A stretch of 18,766 nucleotides of DNA from an uncultured Bacilli bacterium (GTDB lineage Bacteria; Bacillota_I; Bacilli_A; RF39; UBA660). The position numbers were made by a program, and so were the translations under genes. Every line of letters begins with the position of its first letter. Within the stretch, counting starts at the first letter, position 1. Where the stretch lies: positions 1 through 18,766 of the forward strand of contig CALVJI010000017.1 in NCBI GenBank assembly GCA_944332105.1. Direction: 5' to 3'. Below are positions 6,648 through 14,090 of the stretch, one piece after another. The notes under the pieces were generated by a model. That model was not told the origin of the DNA. It saw only the letters and a program-made list of their open reading frames with translations, and made no database searches.

Positions 6648-8267
6648 TTAATAGTATACAACTACTGAACCAAAATTCATGGTTTGAAAATCATATTCGA
6701 CCATTTCTAAAGGCACCTGTTCACTCTTCAAAAAGATATAAACATTTTCTTCATCAATTTCATCCAATCGAAAATGATATTTACCAATCTCTACGACATC
6801 CACGCCGTCCATCACTCTTTGTTCATTAAAAGTATAAGGATCCATTTCTAAAGCTAAGACTGTGTAAATATATGGTTGATGATATCCTTCATCTAATACA
6901 TAGATCTTAGAAGCATCTAATTGACTAGCAAAAGAAAGGGCATCAGCCACATTTTCTTCTGTCACAAAAAAGTAAGTATCATGAACCGTATTTGGATAAC
7001 GAACAAAATAAGTATAACTAAAAAGACAAAAAAAGATAAGATACATAAAAACTAACGGATATATGGTAAAAGATTTCTTTAAAACAAGTTCTAAAATACC
7101 AATTAGAATAAAGTAAATAAGTGGAAAATAAATAGCATTTGCTCGATTAATATTTGGTCCATCTAAAGTTAAAGTAACAAGTAAAACGGATAAGAAAAAG
7201 ATAAGCACCGCCAAATCTAAACTTACTTTATGCTCTTTAATCGTTTGCCATCCTTTTTGACAAGTGAGAACAAAACCATAAAGACAAAGTGGAATACTAA
7301 AATAATATAAAGTTCCGAACTCCGAAAAAGCATTATAAATTAAACCATCTTGAGAAAATAATATACCAAATAAATTCCAGTTTTTTAAAATATTAGCTAA
7401 ACTAAACTCACTACCCCGATAAAAAAACAGTTTAGGAATCGATAACCAAGGCGTTGTAATCTCGGGGATAATTCCATTATTAACAAGTAACATCAAAATT
7501 AAAGGAAGCGCTAAAAAGAAAAGTGGAATTCCTAAACAAAAGCACTCTTTTATCGAAACTTGCTTACGTATAAGAGCATAAAGAAAAAAGATGAGAAGAA
7601 AAATAGGTAAAATAAGATATGTAACTGCATAAGTATACAAAGTAATTCCTAAACTACATCCCGAAGCAAAAAACCACCGCTTTTTGTGATACATAAAAGC
7701 TTTTTGTAAACAAAAGAAAGACAAGATACTCATCGGAAAAAATAAATAAGACTCAAGTCCCCAACGGGCATGCATTATCATAAAAGGTAGGACACATAAC
7801 AAGAACATAAGGATCATCGCGGCTTTCTTGCCCTTTTCCTTTTTAACTATTCGCACAAAACAAAAAGAAGAAAGAAAAGCAAGAAACACAGCAGGCAAAC
7901 GAATTGTTGTCGTATTAAAATTTAAAAAATGAAGCAAAAAAGATGTTAAATAAGTATATAAGGCATTTTGACCTCCCCCAAAATTAATAAAATAAACAGG
8001 GTTTACATATAAAAAACGATCCACTTTAAAACGCGCTAAACTAAGAGCATCATAAGCCATACCTGCTTCATCAACATGTAATCCAACAGGAATATGACCG
8101 AGTTCAATAGTCAAAAGAAAAACAAGAGTACAAGCTAAAAAAGTCATGCCATAACAATAAATTTTCTGATTCTTAAAATCTCTACTTTCAGTCACTGGTT
8201 TACGAATAAATAAAAGAAGTAATCCACTCACAAATAAAGTAAATAAAATAGACAAAACATTAATCAT
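6648..8267 (-). CDS. GT-C fold membrane glycosyltransferase (GT39/PMT-like)
   Basis: A 539-residue protein with about eleven or twelve membrane helices. GT-C enzymes take sugar from a polyprenyl-phosphate carrier and transfer it on the outer face of the membrane. The first large outside loop, after the second helix, has VGLHVDEAGMAYDA with D66-E67 in the position of the catalytic acidic residues of PMT/ArnT-like proteins. GGGQNALYTYLTSF and TIRLPAVF follow, as in GT39-like families. The C-terminal 110 residues (about 430-539) form a soluble-looking, probably extracytoplasmic domain that I do not recognise. The start is firm: GGAGG (8274-8278) is 6 nt before the ATG. Its first 8 nt overlap the end of the preceding GtrB-like gene, so the two are coupled and probably form a donor-maker/transferase pair. 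Acceptor and sugar are unknown. Confidence 0.85.
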   Translation of the reverse strand: MINVLSILFTLFVSGLLLLFIRKPVTESRDFKNQKIYCYGMTFLACTLVFLLTIELGHIPVGLHVDEAGMAYDALSLARFKVDRFLYVNPVYFINFGGGQNALYTYLTSFLLHFLNFNTTTIRLPAVFLAFLSSFCFVRIVKKEKGKKAAMILMFLLCVLPFMIMHARWGLESYLFFPMSILSFFCLQKAFMYHKKRWFFASGCSLGITLYTYAVTYLILPIFLLIFFLYALIRKQVSIKECFCLGIPLFFLALPLILMLLVNNGIIPEITTPWLSIPKLFFYRGSEFSLANILKNWNLFGILFSQDGLIYNAFSEFGTLYYFSIPLCLYGFVLTCQKGWQTIKEHKVSLDLAVLIFFLSVLLVTLTLDGPNINRANAIYFPLIYFILIGILELVLKKSFTIYPLVFMYLIFFCLFSYTYFVRYPNTVHDTYFFVTEENVADALSFASQLDASKIYVLDEGYHQPYIYTVLALEMDPYTFNEQRVMDGVDVVEIGKYHFRLDEIDEENVYIFLKSEQVPLEMVEYDFQTMNFGSVVVYY

Positions 8268-9216
8268 TTTCTTCCTCCAAATCTCGTGCTATATGATAAC
8301 GAGGTCTTTTTTTAGCTTCACTATAAATCTTACCGATATATTCACCGACAATTCCTAAAGAAAGCATCTCTACTCCACCAACTAACCAAATAGAACAAGC
8401 CAAAAAAGTCCAGCCATCAACTGTATAGCCCAAAATTTTTACTACAACACAATAAATAGTAACAAGTAAACTCACAATAAAAAGAAGAATCCCCAAATTC
8501 AAAATAAGACGAATCGGTTTAATACTAAAAGAAGTAATTCCATCCCATGCAAAATGAAGCATTTTCTTTAAAGGATATTTACTTTCACCCGCAAATCGTT
8601 CTTGTCTTTCGTAATAAACTACGTCATGCTCATAACCAATTAAAGGAAAAATTCCTCGTAAAAACAAATTGACTTCTTCATAACCATCTAAAGCTTCTAA
8701 TACTCTTTTACTTGTCAAGCGATAATCAGCATGATTAAAAACGACTTCCACTCCTAAAAAGTGCATTATCTTATAAAAAGACTCGGCCGTAAATCGTTTA
8801 AAAAAACTGTCCTTTTTACGACTACTTCGTACCCCATAAACGATATCTGCACCCTTAATATTTTTATCAATCATTTCATCCATTGCATCTAAATCATCTT
8901 GTAAATCGGCATCCATACTAATTACAATATCTGCATATTTTTTAGCCGTTAAAAGGCCAGCTAAAAGTGCATTTTGATGTCCCTTATTTCTAGATAAACA
9001 AAGTCCAGTAAACAAAGAGTTTTGTTGATGAGCTTCTAAAATCAACTTCCAAGTCCCATCCTTACTCCCATCATTTACAAACATCACTTTACTTTTTTTA
9101 GCAATTTTTTTCTCAGTGATCAATGTTTTCATTTTCTTATCCAAACGTTTAATCGTTTCAGGCAAGACCTCTTCTTCATTGTAACAAGGAATAACAACAT
9201 ATAATACTTTTCCCAT
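8260..9216 (-). CDS. GtrB-like polyprenyl-phosphate glycosyltransferase (second copy)
   Basis: A 318-residue GT2 enzyme predicted to load a sugar on undecaprenyl phosphate. It shows VVIPCYNEEE (7-16), VNDGSKDGT (47-55), MDADLQDD with D102-x-D104, and HADYRLTS (162-169). RQERFAGESKY near 204-214 is followed by two membrane helices (about 236-260 and 269-292) and a charged tail, the usual GtrB layout. GGAG (9225-9228) is 8 nt before the ATG. It is the first gene of the second transcription unit: a promoter and the preceding unit's terminator lie just upstream at 9242-9301. Its 3' end overlaps the GT-C gene by 8 nt, which suggests that it makes that enzyme's donor. It is clearly diverged from the other two GtrB-like proteins, so different sugars are possible. 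Confidence 0.92.
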   Translation of the reverse strand: MGKVLYVVIPCYNEEEVLPETIKRLDKKMKTLITEKKIAKKSKVMFVNDGSKDGTWKLILEAHQQNSLFTGLCLSRNKGHQNALLAGLLTAKKYADIVISMDADLQDDLDAMDEMIDKNIKGADIVYGVRSSRKKDSFFKRFTAESFYKIMHFLGVEVVFNHADYRLTSKRVLEALDGYEEVNLFLRGIFPLIGYEHDVVYYERQERFAGESKYPLKKMLHFAWDGITSFSIKPIRLILNLGILLFIVSLLVTIYCVVVKILGYTVDGWTFLACSIWLVGGVEMLSLGIVGEYIGKIYSEAKKRPRYHIARDLEEEND

Positions 9217-9241
9217 ACATTCATCTCCATAACTTAGCTCT

Positions 9242-9270
9242 ATTGTATCAAAGCCAAACCAAAAAGTCTA
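9242..9270 (-). promoter_or_regulatory. Promoter of the second glycan unit
   Basis: The minus strand has TAGACT (9265-9270) and TACAAT (9242-9247) separated by exactly 17 nt, with a TGA extension directly before the -10. The predicted start near 9235 leaves about 18 nt before the ATG at 9216. It lies immediately after the terminator at 9277-9301, which supports a real transcription boundary. Confidence 0.65.
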
Positions 9271-9276
9271 TGCATG

Positions 9277-9301
9277 AAAAAAAGCCCATAAAACTATGAA
9301 C
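9277..9301 (-). terminator. Terminator between the two glycan transcription units
   Basis: The minus-strand RNA can form a 7-bp stem from GTTCATA (9301-9295) and TATGGGC (9290-9284), with two G-U pairs and a 4-nt loop. Seven T follow (9283-9277). It starts right after the stop of the gene ending at 9303. The stem is modest, so read-through is likely. Confidence 0.6.
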
Positions 9302-9302
9302 T

Positions 9303-10250
9303 TTATTTACTCTTTTTTTCCATATTAAGTCTTTCTTCAACAACAACTAAAGGTCGATGCATTACCCGTTGATTAATCTTTAAAATATATTCGCCTAAAA
9401 AACCAATAAAGAAAATTTGCATCCCCCCAAGCAAGAACACTCCAATAAGTAAAGGGGCCATTCCCGCTTGAAAAGAATTCCACATACACAACTTTAAAAT
9501 TAAATAAACAAAAGCAACTAAAATAGAAAGAAAAGAAATAATAAACCCAACAATCGTTGCCATTCGTAACCCAATTTTCGTATAAGAAGTAATACCAAGC
9601 ATCGCCCCGTCATAGAGTCGATACCAATTATTACTTGATTTTCCTCTTTCCCTTTTTGGCTGAACAAAAGGAATTTCTTTCCGCTCAAAACCAAGCTCAG
9701 CTACAATCCCTCTTAAGTAAGGCTCAGGATCATCTAAATCCCTCAATACTTGAATAAAATCTTTATCATATAAGCCAAAACCTGTAAAATGTTCAATCTG
9801 TTCTACTTCTGAAAACTTTTTAATTAATTTATAATAAAGACTTCTTAAAAAGTACACCAGTTTACTTTCTTGACTTTTCTTTTTTACCCCAATCACAATT
9901 TTATAGCCATTTTCCCATTCCTTAACAAATTTAGGAATCATTTCCACTGGATCTTGAAAATCAGCAGCCACACTAATGGTACAATCACCGCTCGTACTAA
10001 TTAATCCATAGTAAGGACTGTTAAATTGGCCAAAATTTTGAGCATTAAAGATTGCTTTCACATTCTTATCTTTCTTACAAATTTCCCGGATAAGATCTCG
10101 CGTGTGATCTTTCGATTTATTATCGATAAACAAAATTTCATATTGATATTTTTGCAGCTCATCTTGAAACAACTTTTTTAAAGCTTCATACATAAGATTC
10201 ACATTTTCTTCTTCGTTATACGTTGGCACCATAATACTAATTGTTTTCAT
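9303..10250 (-). CDS. GtrB-like polyprenyl-phosphate glycosyltransferase (first copy, variant motifs)
   Basis: A 315-residue GT2 enzyme with the GtrB layout: N-terminal GT-A domain starting IMVPTYNEEEN, then two C-terminal membrane helices (about 228-254 and 264-287) and a basic tail. Two core motifs differ from its paralogues in this window. The usual NDGS is IDNKS near 42-46, and the DADLQDP motif is AADFQDP, so the first Asp is Ala95 while D97 and D100 remain. I recall a GtrB subfamily with such wording, so activity is probably kept. It directly follows the GtrA/membrane-transferase fusion gene by 14 nt, making it the likely source of the lipid-linked sugar that the fusion would flip and use. 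Two ribosome-site-like sequences precede the ATG: GGGAG at 2 nt and AGGAG at 11 nt. It is the last gene of the first unit. Confidence 0.9.
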   Translation of the reverse strand: MKTISIMVPTYNEEENVNLMYEALKKLFQDELQKYQYEILFIDNKSKDHTRDLIREICKKDKNVKAIFNAQNFGQFNSPYYGLISTSGDCTISVAADFQDPVEMIPKFVKEWENGYKIVIGVKKKSQESKLVYFLRSLYYKLIKKFSEVEQIEHFTGFGLYDKDFIQVLRDLDDPEPYLRGIVAELGFERKEIPFVQPKRERGKSSNNWYRLYDGAMLGITSYTKIGLRMATIVGFIISFLSILVAFVYLILKLCMWNSFQAGMAPLLIGVFLLGGMQIFFIGFLGEYILKINQRVMHRPLVVVEERLNMEKKSK

Positions 10251-10264
10251 AACTCCCAGGACTC

Positions 10265-12022
10265 CTATCTAAAATAATAATATACAATCAATAAAGCAAA
10301 AGGTACGATAATACTCATACGTAAACAAAGTAACCCATGTTCCCATTTTTCACTCTTCTCTTGCTTTAACAATTTCTCAGGTTTATTTATCCACATAAAA
10401 TAAGCAAATGTTGCAAGTACTATAGCATTAATAATACTTTGATAAGGAACAAATCGTTCTAAAATTGGTAAACCAGTTGTTACAGTTGGTAAATTAAAAA
10501 TCTGTTCAAATAACATATGATCAGTTAAACCAGTTGTAAATACCCATGTATAAACCATATATAAAGTAAGTAACGTACATGCTGTGAAAGCCATTTCTAA
10601 AAGGATATTTAATTTTCGATCTTGTTTATTATAAACTAAAAAGAAAATCAAATAAGGCATCATCAGAATCGTCCATTGTGGATGAATTTGACAAAAAATA
10701 GTGAAAAGGCCATATACTCCTAAACCTATATACATCGTATACAAATTAGAAAGCTTTTTGTCAGTAAAATTCTTATGATAACACCAACAGCAAATAAGCA
10801 CATAACATGTAATAAAAATAGAAATGTTTCCAAGAGGGGTCGCGATTAATCCACCATTGAGTCTTTGAAACATATTATCCTCAAAACTACTCATTGAGAT
10901 TTGATACATCGGTGCATTCCAATAAATGATTTTAGCAAATAACACCAAACTAACAGCACCTAATAAATTCAAAAGAATTTTTAAAATCTTCTTTTCTTTA
11001 AGTAATAACAAAGGTACGAATAAAAATAACGCAAAAAGTTTTAAAGAAGTCGCGATCGCAAAAAAGAACAAAAACTTTTTATGATCATCTTTTAAATAAT
11101 AATAGATACCAAGTAAAGTAAATAAAATAGCTAAAATATCATAACCTGCAAACATCGTAATAACCATTAAAACTAACGCCGAGCTTACAAACAAAAAAGT
11201 ATACATTTTTCGATCGTCTTTTGCAATATCAAATAACTTTAAAATTTTATTTATAACCACCAAAGATAAAATCGTCAAGACAATCAAAAAAGCTTTAGCA
11301 TATAATAAATTAAAATAAGAAGTTTCCCAAGCTAAACCTGTAACTTTGGTATACAAAAACAATGGAATATTCCATAATCCAAAAAAGATATAAATTGGAA
11401 AATCATAAGTAATATTGGTACCCGCAAAAATTCCTGGTAAGTTTTGATAAGTTGCCGCATAAAGTTCTTTTAAATTTCCTTGAAAAAACAAATCATCAAA
11501 AATAATAGAAGCATTTGTCGTAATTAAAATATCTGGAAAAAGAAAAGTTAAGAACAAAAAGATACCAATGATTCCTAATACAATCCATTCAATTTTTAAA
11601 GGCTTTTGACTCTTCCAACATTCCATTTTAATCGGCTCCTTTCTAAAACTAAAATACTTATGACCAAAAAAACTAATCAAAGTTGTAATAAACAAATTAA
11701 TAAAACCTGCTATATAAGGACTCAATTGTAAAAGACTTGTAAAGCAAAACAAAGTTGCTGTTCCAAGTAAATAACTAATAATGTAAACTGACACAAACTT
11801 GACAATCTCTTTACCAGCTTTTTCTTTGCTTTTAAATGTAAAGAAACGATTCCATAAATAACTATGTAATACACCTAAAACAGTAGATAGAGTATTCGCA
11901 ATTAAATAATTTACATTAAGCATAAGAAAAATTGCATAAAGACCATATCCAACTAAAGTATTAAGTCCTCCCACAAACAAGAAACGTATTTCCTGTCGTT
12001 TAAAAATATTTTTTAACATCAT
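10265..12022 (-). CDS. GtrA-like flippase domain fused to a multi-span membrane protein (putative GT-C)
   Basis: GtrA proteins are four-helix membrane proteins thought to flip polyprenyl-phosphate sugars to the outer face. Residues about 11-128 of this 585-residue protein look like a complete GtrA domain: IRFLFVGGLNTLVGYGLY, NTLSTVLGVLHSYLWNRFFTF and HKYFSFRK. After a short linker (about 129-143) comes a hydrophobic region of roughly nine or ten helices (144-585). It has an acidic DD at 176-177 in a loop after its first helix, resembling GT-C membrane transferases (GT87 or GT39-like). That second assignment is tentative. The gene sits between the WsaF-like gene (stop at 12035) and a GtrB-like gene, so flippase, transferase and donor synthase are encoded side by side. 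The start is uncertain: GTG 12031, ATG 12022 and ATG 12019 are all preceded by weak G-rich sites. Confidence 0.85.
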   Translation of the reverse strand: MMLKNIFKRQEIRFLFVGGLNTLVGYGLYAIFLMLNVNYLIANTLSTVLGVLHSYLWNRFFTFKSKEKAGKEIVKFVSVYIISYLLGTATLFCFTSLLQLSPYIAGFINLFITTLISFFGHKYFSFRKEPIKMECWKSQKPLKIEWIVLGIIGIFLFLTFLFPDILITTNASIIFDDLFFQGNLKELYAATYQNLPGIFAGTNITYDFPIYIFFGLWNIPLFLYTKVTGLAWETSYFNLLYAKAFLIVLTILSLVVINKILKLFDIAKDDRKMYTFLFVSSALVLMVITMFAGYDILAILFTLLGIYYYLKDDHKKFLFFFAIATSLKLFALFLFVPLLLLKEKKILKILLNLLGAVSLVLFAKIIYWNAPMYQISMSSFEDNMFQRLNGGLIATPLGNISIFITCYVLICCWCYHKNFTDKKLSNLYTMYIGLGVYGLFTIFCQIHPQWTILMMPYLIFFLVYNKQDRKLNILLEMAFTACTLLTLYMVYTWVFTTGLTDHMLFEQIFNLPTVTTGLPILERFVPYQSIINAIVLATFAYFMWINKPEKLLKQEKSEKWEHGLLCLRMSIIVPFALLIVYYYFR

Positions 12023-12034
12023 ATCCCCCACTCA

Positions 12035-14086
12035 CTATTTAAAAATCATTCGTTTTATTTTTCGTAATCCTCTTCTTATTAATGATTGATTTTGAACATT
12101 TTTATACCCAAAAGTTACTGTTGGAAGGTGTAAACTAACATTCATTGTTTCTTTTGAAGCAACAATTTTCTCACGCTTATAAGAAAGCTCAATCTTTTGA
12201 TTTCGCTCTTTTTTACCTTCCATAAAATGATTAAAGTGTAAAACGAATTCGTCAAATCCTTTTTCTAAAGGATACTTTCTCATATACTTTTGGCCAACCT
12301 CGCTCATTTCTTTTTGAATTTTTTCATCATCTAAAATTTGTAGTAATGCCGCGGCAATTGCCTCTGGATTCCCATCAGCAAGTAAAACACCATCATTTGG
12401 AAAATCATATAGATTATTCTCACGATAAAGTTCAACCACAGGAAGACCTGCTGCCATCATTTCAAAAGGAATACGCGATGGATTAGACGCACTCATACAC
12501 ATACCAACCGCACACCGATTAAAAAGTAAGTTACACTCTTCAATTGAAATGATTCCTAATTGAGTTACTTCTAAATTATTTATCACACAAGGTTGTGAAC
12601 CATACAAATAAATTTGTACCTCAGGCCGAAGTTTTTTTACGATTTGCAAAGCTTGCAAAGCTATCGTATCACATCTTCTTGGTTTATCAGGTTGAAAAAC
12701 TAAACAAATTGCTTTTTCTTTTGAAACATTATCTAACTTTTTATAAACATTTAAATCTGCACAAAAATGAAAATAATCGGTCTTTAACTGAAATTCTTCT
12801 TGCATTTTATGAGAAAGCCATTTGCCAATAGTAAAACCATGAAAACCATATTTATAAGTGTTCTCAGCTTCGACATAAGTAGCCCCCATTGGAAAGAAAA
12901 ATGGTTCATAATCTTGAATAAAATACGCTTTTTTATCACAAGGAATACGTTGGACAACCGGCGCACTATTCCAAGCCGTCGCGACCAAACAATCATAGTC
13001 TTTTAACACATTATCCCAACTAGCAAAAACATCGCCATAAAATTCACCATAATACTCTTCAATCATTTTGAAAAGTTCTCCAGGCGTATGCGCATGATTA
13101 TCCCCGATATACACATCACATTGATATCCATCTTTAATTAAAGCATTTACATTTTGAAAAATCGTTCGATGTCCGCCTCCACCTTTTAATAAAGCTGGCA
13201 CAAACCATGCAATTCGTCCCTTTGTTCCATGATTTTTTTCATTTTCTACATATCCCATAAATACTCTCCTCATTCTTTGCTTTTCCACTACATCATCTGG
13301 CAACTCATATTGCTTCCGTATCATTTCTTGAATTTGAAAAACTTCCTTATACTCCTTATCTCGAATATCTAAAGTAGAAGCTGAAGCTCCATGTTTTCGA
13401 AAATAATTTAAAGGCAAGTGTGAGAAAGCAATATCACCATGTTCTAATACTTTAACATAAATATACCAATCACCCGCGACTTTATAATCTTTAGCGCTCT
13501 CAAAAATATCATACAAATAAGGCCCATTTTTCCAAACAACTGAAGAAACATTCAAAATCGTATTATTCGAACTTAAGTAATGAATAATCTCATCTACTCC
13601 GCGATTTACATAATCCTCTTTCCATCTTCCGGTATGAAAAATATCACACCAGTCTTGACAATCATCGGCAAAAAAATTACCCTTACCATCCATTTTTTTA
13701 GATTCAGAATAAAAAAGCTGCAACTTTGGATTTTCTGAAAAAAACTTTAAGGCCGTTTCTAAAAACAAAGGACTTGAACTATCATCTGCTTCGGCGATCC
13801 ATATATAATCACCTGTCGCTTCTTTTAACCCTTTTTGCCACTGTGAAAAAACAAGACCACCACTATTAGAAGAATTTTTAAGAAATGAAACACGAATATC
13901 CGGATACTCTTTTTTGATTTGCTTAATCTTTTCTTCGATTACTAAAACACTATTATCAGTTGAAGCATCATCCAAAATAATGAGTTCGGAAATCGGCACT
14001 GTCTGGGCTAACACAGAATCAATCCGTTCAATAATATATTGTTCATAATTATAATTTGGAATAATAACAGATACTTTCTCTTTCAT
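12035..14086 (-). CDS. Two-domain glycosyltransferase: GT2 plus WsaF-like GT4
   Basis: A 683-residue soluble protein. The N-terminal GT-A domain (about 1-270) has VSVIIPNYNYEQYI, LDDASTDNS (38-46) and a metal site in AEADDS (D101-D102). Residues about 290-630 form a GT-B domain resembling WsaF, a rhamnosyltransferase of S-layer glycan synthesis: RIAWFVPALLKGGGGHR (291-307), AYFIQDYEPFFFPMGATY (387-404), and PFEMMAAGLPVVE near the donor site. The remaining ~50 residues are basic and probably membrane-peripheral. It is likely a bifunctional enzyme adding two residues to the growing glycan; rhamnose is a guess from the WsaF likeness. AGAGG (14094-14098) is 7 nt before the ATG, and the upstream gene stops 4 nt away, so translation is coupled. 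Confidence 0.9.
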   Translation of the reverse strand: MKEKVSVIIPNYNYEQYIIERIDSVLAQTVPISELIILDDASTDNSVLVIEEKIKQIKKEYPDIRVSFLKNSSNSGGLVFSQWQKGLKEATGDYIWIAEADDSSSPLFLETALKFFSENPKLQLFYSESKKMDGKGNFFADDCQDWCDIFHTGRWKEDYVNRGVDEIIHYLSSNNTILNVSSVVWKNGPYLYDIFESAKDYKVAGDWYIYVKVLEHGDIAFSHLPLNYFRKHGASASTLDIRDKEYKEVFQIQEMIRKQYELPDDVVEKQRMRRVFMGYVENEKNHGTKGRIAWFVPALLKGGGGHRTIFQNVNALIKDGYQCDVYIGDNHAHTPGELFKMIEEYYGEFYGDVFASWDNVLKDYDCLVATAWNSAPVVQRIPCDKKAYFIQDYEPFFFPMGATYVEAENTYKYGFHGFTIGKWLSHKMQEEFQLKTDYFHFCADLNVYKKLDNVSKEKAICLVFQPDKPRRCDTIALQALQIVKKLRPEVQIYLYGSQPCVINNLEVTQLGIISIEECNLLFNRCAVGMCMSASNPSRIPFEMMAAGLPVVELYRENNLYDFPNDGVLLADGNPEAIAAALLQILDDEKIQKEMSEVGQKYMRKYPLEKGFDEFVLHFNHFMEGKKERNQKIELSYKREKIVASKETMNVSLHLPTVTFGYKNVQNQSLIRRGLRKIKRMIFK

Positions 14087-14090
14087 TTTC

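Noticed and set aside
9303..10250. Inactive GtrB pseudogene because the DxD-like motif has Ala
   Set aside because: The frame is intact, the remaining motif Asp residues and both membrane helices are present, and a similar motif variant is remembered from other GtrB-like proteins.
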